Assembly: GCA_965243825.1 (NCBI GenBank)
Contig: CBDEVT010000001.1
Location: forward strand, 186,001 to 250,000
Source of the DNA: JAJCYX01 sp965243825
Lineage (GTDB): Bacteria; Chloroflexota; Dehalococcoidia; Lucifugimonadales; Lucifugimonadaceae
Direction of reading: 5' to 3'
Length of the DNA: 64,000 bases
The translations under genes were made by a program, and so were the position numbers. This document shows, piece after piece, positions 26,476-35,386 of this stretch. Below the pieces are notes generated by a model. The model was not told where the DNA came from. It made no database searches and was given only the letters and a program-made list of their open reading frames with translations. Numbering within the stretch: position 1 is the first letter of the stretch; every line of letters begins with the position of its first letter.

Positions 26476-28389
26476 TCAAAAGTACTTGCTCACCTCCTCG
26501 AGGACCTGGGCGAGGTCATCCTCGGTGACGCCGCGGAGGTCCGCACCGGTTGCCTGCGTGAGAATCCGTCCGACGTTCAGGTCAGCGTCCCCGATGCCGA
26601 TGAAGAAGATCTGCACGTCGTGTACGGTCTCCACCGCCAGTTCGAGACCGACGATCTCCTCTGTCGGCACGTGATTCCCGCAATCGTCGTGCGCAGTGTG
26701 ATCTTCCCTTCCAGTGAACCCTGTGATGGGACACTCCCGGGACGAGCTCATCGTCACGATGTCGTTTAGACCCATTTCACCCGCGTTGGCCTGGCCGTCC
26801 GTAAGCACCACTACGGCCCGGATAGCGTTCTTGTCTCCCCCGGCGCGGTCTACGTCCAGGATCGCCGCGTGAATGGCGTCGTACAGCGCAGTGCTCCCGG
26901 TCGGCTTCAATTCCCGTGCCGTATCGGCGATGGTTGTGCCGTGCGCGTTCTCCAGCTTCGGCGCTACCTCAACACCATCGCCCACGTCGTCCGAGAACGG
27001 TCGGAACCCCAGGTGGTTGTTCGAGGCCATGTTGTCGATCGCCGCTTCCAACCCCGCTTTGGCCTGCTCGATCTTCGTGCCCATCATCGATCCGCTGTGG
27101 TCGAAGACGAAGGAGACTATGCCGGGCCGTTTGACCTGCTCCCAGTTCCGATCGATCTCCGCTGCAACCTCGGGAGAGGTTAGAGAAGGGTTCAGCACTT
27201 TGCTCGGTCCATCGGGATCAAGCCCGAACTCCTGCGTGATCTTGCTCGCCGGATCGTTCATGCCAATGTCTGTGCCCGGACGGAAGCCGGCGGCCATAAA
27301 CTTCCTCTGCTGCTCGTCCGCTCTGATGAAGTCGATCCACTGGTGCGATGCTTCCTTTTGCAGGTCACTGACCCAGTCCGCGTCGACGATGCATGCGCAG
27401 TTGTTGCGAGGCATCGACCCTTCCTTCGGATAGATCATCACCATGTCGTGCTCGATCCCGTCCTCCAGCGTCACTTTCCGACCGTTGATGACAGCCTTTT
27501 CGGTGCCTTCGATGAGGTGGATCAGGTTGTCTTCTGGCATCACGAAGAAGTGTCCGTAGCGCGGCCCTTCAACAATCTTCGTGTTTAGCACTGTAGTACC
27601 GATCTGGTAGTGGTCGATCAGCGTCTGGAAATGCTTCACGTAGTCGACCACTTCCGGGTCGTTGATGTCCGCCAGTGCCAGCTGCTCCGGAGCCTTGTCG
27701 CTTGCCATCGCGTACAGCGCCAGGTGCAGGCTGCGCCCTGTGCTTGAGGTAGTTGGGTCGGTAAAAGCCAGGAGCGGCTGGTTGCCCCATTCGCTCTTCG
27801 CGCACTGCCCTCTGCTGCTCCAACCCTCCTCGTTAGCGCGGAGAGCGATGATGTCCTCGAAACCGATCTCCTCCTGAGGCCAGCCGAGGCAGCGTGCCAT
27901 CTCCTCATAGGTCACGATGCCGATGACTGGTCGGACGATCGGCTCTGCTCCCGCCAGGTCGACGACATTTCTACCTACTTCGTGGTTCACGCTCACCAGC
28001 CAGTGGGCGCTTGAGGGCGTGACGACGGTCGGGTCCTTGATGTCCTTCTCGACGTAGCCGTTTGTCTGCTCGTGCAGGTTCATCGGCGTGCCGAACCGGA
28101 TCCGCTGACTCAGGTACTTCCCGATCAGCTCCGACGGAGCGTTGTAGACCCTCACCTGGATCCTGGTGCCGTCCGCCGTCTCGTGGTCCTCGCCGTTGAA
28201 ATCCTGCGCCATCTCGAATAGCAGGCCGTCCCTCGTCAGGTGACCCGTCGTCCAGTGGTAGACCCACACCGTAGGCGGCGGGTCCGGGCGAAAGATGAAC
28301 GCCAGGAGGAAGAAACCTCCGATGCCGAGCGCCCAAACGATGCCGAGTGCCGACAGTAGCCGCTGTCGTGAGATGTTCAGTTCTGTCAT
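26476..28389 (-). CDS. Solute-binding + VWA domain protein (637 aa)
   Basis: The ATG at 28389 is preferred because GGGAGG sits six bases upstream; a longer frame to 28464 lacks this. The anchor LLSALGIVWALGIGGFFLLA is followed by a solute-binding-like domain beginning VYHWTTGHLTRDGLLFEMA. The C-terminal VWA domain has metal site D430-H-S-G-S and VVLTDGQANAG. It is the closest paralog of the last 600 residues of the 1393-aa protein (compare LHHWTTDDLTHDGLLNEMA) and ends SKYF. It may form an operon with the PspA-like genes upstream and the HTH gene downstream. Confidence 0.85.
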   Translation of the reverse strand: MTELNISRQRLLSALGIVWALGIGGFFLLAFIFRPDPPPTVWVYHWTTGHLTRDGLLFEMAQDFNGEDHETADGTRIQVRVYNAPSELIGKYLSQRIRFGTPMNLHEQTNGYVEKDIKDPTVVTPSSAHWLVSVNHEVGRNVVDLAGAEPIVRPVIGIVTYEEMARCLGWPQEEIGFEDIIALRANEEGWSSRGQCAKSEWGNQPLLAFTDPTTSSTGRSLHLALYAMASDKAPEQLALADINDPEVVDYVKHFQTLIDHYQIGTTVLNTKIVEGPRYGHFFVMPEDNLIHLIEGTEKAVINGRKVTLEDGIEHDMVMIYPKEGSMPRNNCACIVDADWVSDLQKEASHQWIDFIRADEQQRKFMAAGFRPGTDIGMNDPASKITQEFGLDPDGPSKVLNPSLTSPEVAAEIDRNWEQVKRPGIVSFVFDHSGSMMGTKIEQAKAGLEAAIDNMASNNHLGFRPFSDDVGDGVEVAPKLENAHGTTIADTARELKPTGSTALYDAIHAAILDVDRAGGDKNAIRAVVVLTDGQANAGEMGLNDIVTMSSSRECPITGFTGREDHTAHDDCGNHVPTEEIVGLELAVETVHDVQIFFIGIGDADLNVGRILTQATGADLRGVTEDDLAQVLEEVSKYF

Positions 28390-28406
28390 AGGTTGCCTCC
28401 CTTCTT

Positions 28407-29057
28407 CTAGATCGAAAGATCGAGCGCGTGTACTGGTAGATGCGTCCCGTCGCCGCGCTGGCACGCAGATCGCTGCGCGCGTATGTGCGGATCAGGAAGT
28501 GAGCGGAACGAAGAGTGGGAGCCGGGTGCAGTGATTGCCACGAAGCCCTTCGGCGAAACTCCGGCCCACAAAAAAACCGCCGCTTTCGAGAGGATTGCGG
28601 CGGTTTTACGGGGGATACCGGATATGAGAATCCAGCTCCGGGTCAATGGCCCCGATGGGCCACCGCTATCCACATCGGTGGCGTACCTCCCTGGACGCCA
28701 GTCGCACGCGGACGGATCAGCTATTCGCTGACCTGCGTTGAGCGATCGAGTGATGAGGGAGAGGCCGGAAACGATGGCCTGTAACAGTCCGAACACCAAC
28801 CTGAGACTAAAAACGCCGCCCGCTGCAGAACCGATGTTTCTGTTCCGCTGAGTTGTGCCGAGCGTTGTGGTGTCTGAAGTCTCCATCACGTAGTTGCCGT
28901 TCACCAGGCCATTGGTGCCGGACCGGGCGTTCGTCGGGACCTTGAGCAGGATGCCGAGTGGCAGCCGGCCCTCAGTCGCACCCGGTCCCAGTTCTGGCCG
29001 GTACACAACTCTACCATCGACGATTCGGGCTGTCACTGGTGTGCAGTGGTTACTCAT
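28407..29057 (-). CDS. Unknown protein, start overlaps the pspA stop; 3' end doubtful
   Basis: GGAGGTGG precedes the ATG at 29057, which overlaps the pspA stop in ATGAGTAA, so the beginning looks real and coupled to pspA. The first 100 residues (MSNHCTPVTARIVDG to a hydrophobic FSLRLVFGLLQAIVSGLSLI) form a plausible small membrane-associated protein. The frame stays open to 28407, but a strong terminator hairpin at 28570-28607 lies inside it and the last 80 residues look non-coding in composition. The true gene may end earlier, with a frameshift or stop loss. No family recognised. Confidence 0.45.
   Translation of the reverse strand: MSNHCTPVTARIVDGRVVYRPELGPGATEGRLPLGILLKVPTNARSGTNGLVNGNYVMETSDTTTLGTTQRNRNIGSAAGGVFSLRLVFGLLQAIVSGLSLITRSLNAGQRIADPSACDWRPGRYATDVDSGGPSGPLTRSWILISGIPRKTAAILSKAAVFLWAGVSPKGFVAITAPGSHSSFRSLPDPHIRAQRSACQRGDGTHLPVHALDLSI
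28570..28607. terminator. Strong bidirectional terminator hairpin
   Basis: AAAACCGCCGC (28573-28583) and GCGGCGGTTTT (28597-28607) form a perfect 11-bp stem with a 13-base loop, with T or A runs on both sides. It would stop minus-strand transcripts from pspA before the VWA gene. It lies inside the open frame at 28407-29057. Confidence 0.8.
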
Positions 29058-29805
29058 TACGTACCACCTCCGCTGATGACGCACCGGTTCCGTTGGACGA
29101 AGTACCAGCGCTGTCGCCCGCCCTCAGGGCGGCCATCTGCTCCGCGATCACCTCTGCGGAAGTGATCTTCTCCAGTTCACGCTCTACTACGCCCACGTTC
29201 GACAGCCCGAGGCTCGAGACACCGCCCGCTTCGATCAGATCGTCTACGGCCGATGCCCTGGCGATCATGTACTCGATCTTCTCCTCTGCTCGTCCAAGAG
29301 CCATCCCCAGTTCGGCGAAGTCGCCCGAAACACCGGTGAGCGCTTCCTTCACCGCGACCTGTGCCTCTGCCGCGCTGTAGCGAGCACTCATGGTGCGCCG
29401 CTTGATCTTGAACTCCTCGATACGGGCGGACAGCCTATGCTCGGCGCCCACAAGACGCTGCTCCTCCTGCTCCACGTTCGCTACCTGCTCACTCAAACGT
29501 CCGAGCTCGACCTGTGCGGTCTGCTTACGCTCGAGCGCAATCTGCGCCAGGTCTTCTCGACCGTGCGCCACCGCCTGTTCCGCCTGCTGTTCCAGTTGCG
29601 GGATCCGCTTCTGCAACTGATCGACATGCTGTTGCAGCTGACGTTTCGAGATGGCCACCTCGATGATCCCCTGCTTCAGTCGACGCAGCATGTCGCGCTG
29701 CGAATCGTCTACGTACTCCAGCGTGTGGACGGGATCTTCTGCGCGGTTCAGCGCGGCGTTACTCCTGGTCCGTATCACCATGAGCAACCTCGAAAAGAAC
29801 CCCAT
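29050..29805 (-). CDS. pspA: PspA/IM30 family membrane-stress protein
   Basis: The ATG at 29805 is chosen: GGAGG stands nine bases upstream and the protein then begins MGFFSRLLMVIRTRSNAALN, the amphipathic membrane-binding helix of the family. 251 residues of almost continuous coiled coil follow (for example DMLRRLKQGIIEVAISKRQL), typical of ESCRT-III-like PspA/Vipp1. It forms scaffolds on damaged membranes and keeps the proton gradient. It is followed by an overlapping gene and preceded by a small membrane protein gene, like a minimal phage-shock operon, next to the second VWA block. Confidence 0.9.
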   Translation of the reverse strand: MGFFSRLLMVIRTRSNAALNRAEDPVHTLEYVDDSQRDMLRRLKQGIIEVAISKRQLQQHVDQLQKRIPQLEQQAEQAVAHGREDLAQIALERKQTAQVELGRLSEQVANVEQEEQRLVGAEHRLSARIEEFKIKRRTMSARYSAAEAQVAVKEALTGVSGDFAELGMALGRAEEKIEYMIARASAVDDLIEAGGVSSLGLSNVGVVERELEKITSAEVIAEQMAALRAGDSAGTSSNGTGASSAEVVRNE

Positions 29806-29949
29806 TTTCGACCTCCTTTCTCCTGTCCTTTTTGCAATCCTTGACACGTGTCCTTCCAAGCTGAAGGCCACGCGCTGCGGCCGACTGCAAATGACTGCAA
29901 TCCATCTCAATTCCGGTCTTCCCAAGCGGTAGGCGCAGCCAGATTCCGC

Positions 29950-30171
29950 TTAGTGACGTCCGCCGTAGATGCGACTGGCGAAGTCGCCGCGCTTCAGCCT
30001 CTGTTCGCGATAGAAGAGGCCGACCACAGAGTGGACGACCGGGCTGATCGCCGCGGCTGCGAAGACGGACACCAGCAGTCCGGGGCTGATCAGGAACGTG
30101 ATGATCAGCAGAAGCGGCGCCAGCACCGCCCACGTGACCGCCAGCCGGTGAAACGTGCGTGAGTCAATCAT
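29950..30171 (-). CDS. Small two-helix membrane protein
   Basis: 73 aa with two hydrophobic helices (VTWAVLAPLLLIITFLI and GLLVSVFAAAAISPVVHSVV) and a basic tail ending RIYGGRH. The ATG at 30171 has GGAGG seven bases upstream. It resembles the short 2TM proteins that accompany PspA, but I cannot assign a named family. It is 144 bp upstream of pspA on the same strand and is probably the first gene of that operon. Confidence 0.7.
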   Translation of the reverse strand: MIDSRTFHRLAVTWAVLAPLLLIITFLISPGLLVSVFAAAAISPVVHSVVGLFYREQRLKRGDFASRIYGGRH

Positions 30172-30217
30172 TGAGACCTCCTAGTACCACTCGTCCAGGC
30201 CACCACTCGGTCGGCCA

Positions 30218-30349
30218 TCACGTGCGGGTGTTATTGGAAAGTCTCTCACCGGGTTTCTGCTGATAAGTGATATCGCACTGCAAACAATGGAATTCGCCTG
30301 AGACGACAGAAGTCGGCACACAACCACACGGCAGGACGATCGAACGCAT
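30218..30349 (-). CDS. Possible 43-aa zinc-ribbon peptide
   Basis: A minus-strand frame reads MRSIVLPCGCVPTSVVSGEF then HCLQCDITYQQ, giving a C-x-C ... C-x-x-C pattern of a small zinc ribbon. The frame is open upstream to 30445, but the Cys-containing part starts at the ATG at 30349. The ribosome-binding site is weak. Its 3' end is 46 bp before the membrane-protein gene. Real coding is uncertain. Confidence 0.3.
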   Translation of the reverse strand: MRSIVLPCGCVPTSVVSGEFHCLQCDITYQQKPGERLSNNTRT

Positions 30350-30536
30350 CACCGGGCTCGGGCCTAAGACGCCCAGTCGTGACGAATCTCGAGACTGAAG
30401 GTTCACATTCAACACGTAGATGAGGAGATCTTTGCAACTTCTCACTCTGACAACCGGCGAATGCCGAACACTCTCAATTCTTTGCCACGGAGCACAAAGA
30501 GTGTCTATTGTTTCGGTTAAGGCTTTTCCGGATACT

Positions 30537-30560
30537 CATGCAAAATTAAAACGTTGCATG
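30537..30560 (+). promoter_or_regulatory. Perfect palindrome upstream of the RNA-repair operon
   Basis: CATGCAA (30537-30543) and TTGCATG (30554-30560) form a perfect 7-bp inverted repeat with a 10-bp AT-rich spacer, ending 23 bases before the Hen1 start. The size and position suggest a dimeric repressor or activator site. The rest of 30172-30536 shows only the possible zinc-ribbon frame. Confidence 0.5.
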
Positions 30561-30583
30561 TGCGGAATACGTGATCGGTCCCA

Positions 30584-31978
30584 TTGCTTCTCACAATCTC
30601 CACAACCCATAGACCAGCTACCGATCTTGGCTATCTACTGGTCAAGAACCCGGCGCGGTCACACAGCTTCAACCTGAAGTTCGGAACGGCGCACGTTCTC
30701 TTTCCTGAGGCGACAGATGATGCATGCACCGCAGCGCTGCTTGTGGATGTCGATGTGTTGTCACTTTCACAGCGGGCACGACGGTCTAGCTCTGTTGAGG
30801 CGGAGTTGCTTTCGCAGTATGTGAACGACCGACCGTACGCTGCGTCATCATTCCTCAGCGTGGTGATGACCGAGGTGTTCAGCACAGCGATGTCTGGCCG
30901 TAGCAGAGAACGCCCTGAACTGGCAACAACCGCAATCCCGCTATCAGTATCCGTCCACTCGGTAGCAGCTTCTGACGAGCTGGTGAAAAGACTGTTCGAA
31001 CCACTCGGATATGAAGTAATGATGGAGCGTTCAGACCGATTTACCGATACCTCATTGCAGCCAAAACGCGCATCCGGGATTCTCACCATCAGCGGTAAAG
31101 TCACGGTTCAGACAGCGCTTGAGCAGGTCTATGTCCTGATCCCGGTTATGGACAACCGGAAGCATTACTGGATCGGGTCCGATGAAGTGACCAAGTTGCT
31201 TGACCGTGCTGGAAACTGGCTACCGTCGCATCCTGAGCGCGACCTCATAACAAAGCGATATTTACGTTACCGCCGTGCATTGACCCGCGACGCACTGGAA
31301 CGATTGGCTGAGCTCGACTCTATTTCAGAAGATGATGAAGATGACGAGAATGAGCCGGGCGCAGGAACGCAGGAGCGCACGGAGCGGTTGTCTGATGCCC
31401 GTCTGAAGGCAATCACCGAAGCTGTGAAAGCCGCCAACCCACAGAGCATAGTCGATATGGGCTGCGGCGAAGGACGTCTTTTGGCTCACCTGCGACGCGA
31501 AACAGAGATTCCGCACCTGGTCGGGGTTGACGCCTCATCGCGCTCCCTCGAGATTGCGTCTCGCCGATTGCGGTTGGAAAGACAAAACCCTAGCAATGCA
31601 AGAGCCTCGCTGCTGCATGGAGCTCTTACCTACGCAGACCGTCGGCTGACCGGCTTCGACGTCGCGATTGCGTCCGAAGTCCTGGAGCACATTGACGCGG
31701 ACCGGTTGCCTTCCTTCGAGCGTGCTGTCTTTGAAGTTGCTGCGCCTGGCAAGGTGGTCATGACCACACCAAACCGTGAGTACAACGTGCTCTACGAAGG
31801 AATCGAGTCCGGTCGTTTGCGGCACAGAGACCACCGGTTCGAGTTCACGCGCAAGGAGTTCAGCGACTGGTGCGAAGGTGTGGCAGCACGAAACGGCTAC
31901 AGCGTCGATGTCTCCGGTATTGGTGAACAGAGCGAAGAGCATGGACAGCCGACTCAGATGGCGGTGTTCACAAAGTGA
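30584..31978 (+). CDS. hen1: Bacterial Hen1, RNA 3'-terminal ribose 2'-O-methyltransferase
   Basis: 464 aa. It begins MLLTISTTHRPATDLGYLLV from a TTG codon, the usual beginning of bacterial Hen1, which supports this rare start. The N-terminal half (about 1-235) is the domain that activates the Pnkp ligase. The C-terminal methyltransferase has the SAM loop VDMGCGEGRLLAHL (about 288-301) and the metal-site segment SEVLEHID (about 365-372). It methylates the 2'-OH at the 3' end of cleaved RNA so that the repaired junction resists recutting. Its stop overlaps the Pnkp start in GTGA, so the partners are coupled. Confidence 0.93.
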   Translation: MLLTISTTHRPATDLGYLLVKNPARSHSFNLKFGTAHVLFPEATDDACTAALLVDVDVLSLSQRARRSSSVEAELLSQYVNDRPYAASSFLSVVMTEVFSTAMSGRSRERPELATTAIPLSVSVHSVAASDELVKRLFEPLGYEVMMERSDRFTDTSLQPKRASGILTISGKVTVQTALEQVYVLIPVMDNRKHYWIGSDEVTKLLDRAGNWLPSHPERDLITKRYLRYRRALTRDALERLAELDSISEDDEDDENEPGAGTQERTERLSDARLKAITEAVKAANPQSIVDMGCGEGRLLAHLRRETEIPHLVGVDASSRSLEIASRRLRLERQNPSNARASLLHGALTYADRRLTGFDVAIASEVLEHIDADRLPSFERAVFEVAAPGKVVMTTPNREYNVLYEGIESGRLRHRDHRFEFTRKEFSDWCEGVAARNGYSVDVSGIGEQSEEHGQPTQMAVFTK

Positions 31979-34539
31979 AGGTCACCATTCCAGAAACGGC
32001 GCTGGTGTTGCTTGTCGGTGCTTCCGGCTCCGGCAAGTCGACCTTTGCTGCCCGGCATTTCCTGCCAACTGAGATCATCTCGTCTGATCACTACAGGGGT
32101 GTAGTCGCTGACGATGAGACCGACCAATCGGCAACTGGAGATGCGTTCGATGTCGTGCACTTCATAGCGGGCAAGCGACTCGCGGCGAAGCGGCTAACGG
32201 TCATCGATGCTACGAATCTGCGCAGGGAAGACCGCAGGACGCTTATCCGAATCGCCCGCAGCCACCACGCGCTGATCGTCGCAGCTGTGTTCAACATCTC
32301 TGAGTCGATATGTCGCGAGCGGAACGCTTCACGACCTAACCGACAGTTTGGCGACCACGTGATCAGGAACCATGCGAGGCTGTTGAGACAGTCGCTGCGC
32401 GGCATCGACCGCGAAGGCTTTCACTTTGTTTACCGCTTCAACTCCCCGGATGAGGTCACAGAGGCGGAAGTCGAACGTCAGAAGCTGTGGAACGACCGCA
32501 GAGATGAGCGCGGACCCTTTGACCTGATCGGCGACATTCACGGCTGTTTCGACGAGTTACACGCATTGCTGGAGAAGCTCGGCTACAACATCAAGCGAAG
32601 CGAGTCAGGCGACTTCGATGTGTCTCACCCGGAAGGCCGAAAAGCGGCATTCCTTGGCGACTTGGTCGACCGAGGTCCCGGCGTTGTCGATGTGTTGCGC
32701 CTTGCGATGGACATGGTGGCGAGCGGATCTGCGATCTGTGTGCCTGGTAACCACGAATCGAAGCTGCTGCGCGCCCTGAACGGCGCAAAGGTGCAAGTCA
32801 CTCACGGTCTTGCCGAGTCGCTTGAACAGATCGGCGAACAAGACGATGTTTTCAAGGAGCGACTGAAATCATTTCTGTCCGATCTCGTGAGCCACTACGA
32901 GCTGGATGACGGCCAGCTCGTGATTGCTCACGCAGGTATGAAGGAGGAATTGCAGGGCCGGACATCACGCGCCGTCCGCGAGTTCGCCTTGTACGGTGAA
33001 ACAACTGGCGAGACTGACGAATTTGGCCTTCCCGTGCGCTACAACTGGGCGCAGGACTATCGCGGCTCGGCGATGGTTGTCTACGGCCACACGCCTGTCC
33101 CAAGACCCGAATGGCTGAACAACACGATTTGCCTGGACACGGGCTGTGTATTCGGCGGTAGCCTCACCGCGCTTCGTTACCCGGAACGAGAACTGGTCTC
33201 GGTACCTGCGGCAAAGGTCTACTACGAGCCGGTCAAGCCGCTGGAGCCTGTCACGTCCGAATCAGATAGCCTGAGTGCGCAGCAACTGAGTGACGACCTG
33301 CTCGACATCTCTGACTTTCTTGGGCGACGTTTCATTGAGACACGGCTGGCAGGAAGAGTCGGCATAAGCGCTGAGCATTCGGCTGCTGCGCTTGAGGTAT
33401 TGAGCCGGTTCAGCGTCAATCCGAAGTGGTTGATCTACCTACCCGGCACTATGTCTCCTTCTGCAACATCTGAGCGCGACGGACTTCTTGAGCACCCTGC
33501 AGAAGCGCTCGACTACTTCCGTAGTAACGGTGCTACGCATGTTGTCGCAGAAGAGAAGCACATGGGATCGCGTGCCGTCGTGGTCGTCTGCAAAGACGCG
33601 GAAACCGCAAGAGAAAGATTCGGCGTTACCGACGGTTCATCCGGGTCCATCTACACCCGCACAGGACGGAAGTTCTTCGACGAAGCTGCCTGGGAAGCTG
33701 CTGTTCTTGAACGGTTGCGCACCGCTTTGACGACCAGCAGCACGTGGGAAGAACTTGAGACGGACTGGCTCTGCATCGACTGCGAAATCATGCCCTGGTC
33801 TGTGAAGGCGAAAGGACTGATCGCCGGTCAGTATGGTCCGGTCGCAGAGAGTGCATCGCAGACACTGCCCGCCGCCATCGAGGCGATTAGCAAGACCGCT
33901 GACCGCGGCGTGGACACGGACGGCCTGCTTGATCGTTGGAGTAATCGAAACCAAATGGCAAAGGCATACACGTCAGCAGTGCAGCGTTATGCGCCGGATG
34001 TCGAGTCCACTGACGACATCCGCGTTGCGCCATTTCAGCTTATGGCTTCCGAGCGAAGTGTCCACGTCGGTAGATCTCACGAATGGCACATGACGACAGC
34101 CCACCAGATTGCAGAACACGGTGGAGGGATGCTAATCAGCACGCCGTTCCGGAAGGTTGATCTGTCCGATGAGGCCCAGTGCAACGCTCTCTTCGACTGG
34201 TGGGAAGAATTGACCATTGCCGGTGGCGAAGGGATTGTCGTCAAGCCGGATGTTCTGGATTCTGAAGACGGCAGATCGAAACTTCAACCAGCGTTGAAGT
34301 GCCGTGGTCCCGAGTACCTACGGATCATCTACGGCCCTGAGTACTCAGCTCCCGCCAACTTGGAGCGATTGCGGAGAACTCGCAGACTGGGCAGAAAACG
34401 CTCGCTTGCTATGCGGGAGTTTGGTCTTGGAATTGAAGCCCTTGAGCGATTTGTTAGCAGTGAGCCTTTGCGCAGAGTCCACGAGTGCGTGGCAGGAGTC
34501 CTCGCCCTGGAAAGCCAGCCGGTAGACCCGAGACTGTAA
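31975..34539 (+). CDS. pnkp: Bacterial polynucleotide kinase-phosphatase-ligase (Pnkp)
   Basis: 854 aa, three-domain RNA repair enzyme. The kinase has P-loop G15-ASGSGKST. The metallophosphatase has GDIHG (186-190), FLGDLVDRGP (about 226-235) and GNHE (about 259-262). The C-terminal ligase has its nucleotidyl Lys528 in EEKHMGSR. It heals 5'-OH and 2',3'-cyclic-phosphate ends and adenylates the 5' end; full ligation needs Hen1, encoded just upstream with a 4-base overlap. The start is the GTG at 31975. This cassette repairs RNA cut by ribotoxins, for instance in tRNA anticodon loops. Confidence 0.95.
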   Translation: MKVTIPETALVLLVGASGSGKSTFAARHFLPTEIISSDHYRGVVADDETDQSATGDAFDVVHFIAGKRLAAKRLTVIDATNLRREDRRTLIRIARSHHALIVAAVFNISESICRERNASRPNRQFGDHVIRNHARLLRQSLRGIDREGFHFVYRFNSPDEVTEAEVERQKLWNDRRDERGPFDLIGDIHGCFDELHALLEKLGYNIKRSESGDFDVSHPEGRKAAFLGDLVDRGPGVVDVLRLAMDMVASGSAICVPGNHESKLLRALNGAKVQVTHGLAESLEQIGEQDDVFKERLKSFLSDLVSHYELDDGQLVIAHAGMKEELQGRTSRAVREFALYGETTGETDEFGLPVRYNWAQDYRGSAMVVYGHTPVPRPEWLNNTICLDTGCVFGGSLTALRYPERELVSVPAAKVYYEPVKPLEPVTSESDSLSAQQLSDDLLDISDFLGRRFIETRLAGRVGISAEHSAAALEVLSRFSVNPKWLIYLPGTMSPSATSERDGLLEHPAEALDYFRSNGATHVVAEEKHMGSRAVVVVCKDAETARERFGVTDGSSGSIYTRTGRKFFDEAAWEAAVLERLRTALTTSSTWEELETDWLCIDCEIMPWSVKAKGLIAGQYGPVAESASQTLPAAIEAISKTADRGVDTDGLLDRWSNRNQMAKAYTSAVQRYAPDVESTDDIRVAPFQLMASERSVHVGRSHEWHMTTAHQIAEHGGGMLISTPFRKVDLSDEAQCNALFDWWEELTIAGGEGIVVKPDVLDSEDGRSKLQPALKCRGPEYLRIIYGPEYSAPANLERLRRTRRLGRKRSLAMREFGLGIEALERFVSSEPLRRVHECVAGVLALESQPVDPRL

Positions 34540-34735
34540 GCGCTTTTTGCCCCGGTTCTGTCAGAACGCTTATGGTTTCCTACCTCGATGTCAGTCACGC
34601 CATGTGATTCGTGTCGACTCGCCAGTGACGACTGCGCTGTGGCGGCGAACTGCATGGTCTGAAGGGGTGATGTGGTGATTGCAAATAATCGCTATTCTTC
34701 ATCGTATGAGTCGTAGGGCCTATCCCGCTGACTGT

Positions 34736-35200
34736 ATGAATCTGACGAAGATGCACAGAATCGCATTTGGAAGTTTCGCTTCTGTAGCGCTGATCGCATT
34801 TATTGCGTGCGGTTCTGCCGACCCAACACCGGAAGGGCCCGGGATAATTGCTACCGTCGAAGCTATGCTCAGGGAGACTGCCGTAGCAGCAGACGCCCCT
34901 TTGGCCGAGAGGCAACGACAGGTCGTTAGAGGGCCGGCGTACGGACAGAGATTGTTCGTCGATAACTGCTCGCCCTGCCATTCGACAGGAACCGATACCA
35001 AAGTCGGTCCCGGCCTTGGAGGAATATTCGAACGCGCTCAGACCAGGGTGCCAGGATTGTCGGCTGAGGAGTACATCACCCACTCAATCCAAGACCCGAG
35101 TGCCTTCATCGTCGAGAGTTTCAGCAATGTGATGCCACAATCGATCCTCGACGAGGATGAGATCGTTGGCATGATTGAATATCTGAAGACACTCGACTGA
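34736..35200 (+). CDS. Lipid-anchored c-type cytochrome
   Basis: About 154 aa from the ATG at 34736; Met6 is an alternative start. The signal sequence ends in a lipobox, ALIAFIAC25. Mature residues carry one heme-binding site C78-S-P-C81-H82 and a likely axial Met in SNVMPQSILDEDE, arranged as in class-I mono-heme cytochromes. It should sit on the outer face of the membrane as an electron carrier. No oxidase or reductase gene adjoins it. A 40-codon membrane peptide frame follows 15 bp downstream. Confidence 0.88.
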   Translation: MNLTKMHRIAFGSFASVALIAFIACGSADPTPEGPGIIATVEAMLRETAVAADAPLAERQRQVVRGPAYGQRLFVDNCSPCHSTGTDTKVGPGLGGIFERAQTRVPGLSAEEYITHSIQDPSAFIVESFSNVMPQSILDEDEIVGMIEYLKTLD

Positions 35201-35215
35201 GATTCGGATTTATTT

Positions 35216-35338
35216 ATGCGGAACCGTCACCTCAAAAGCCGCACCAACTTTGTAATAGCGGCCTTACTAGCGCTGCTGGTTCTACTGTGGAACGAACTTG
35301 GCGTTGGTATCTTCGGATCGCCAATCGCTGGTTCCTAG
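35216..35338 (+). CDS. Possible 40-aa single-helix membrane peptide
   Basis: ATG at 35216 to TAG at 35338. MRNRHLKSRTNFVIAALLAL continues into a hydrophobic LLVLLWNELGVGIFGSP: a basic start, one membrane helix and a short tail. It follows the cytochrome stop by 15 bp on the same strand and could be a small accessory subunit. No clear ribosome-binding site is visible and no homolog is known to me. Confidence 0.35.
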   Translation: MRNRHLKSRTNFVIAALLALLVLLWNELGVGIFGSPIAGS

Positions 35339-35386
35339 GGTCTTCGTCGCCCCGAGTTGTCGGCAGCATAGGTCAGGTGTTTTGTG

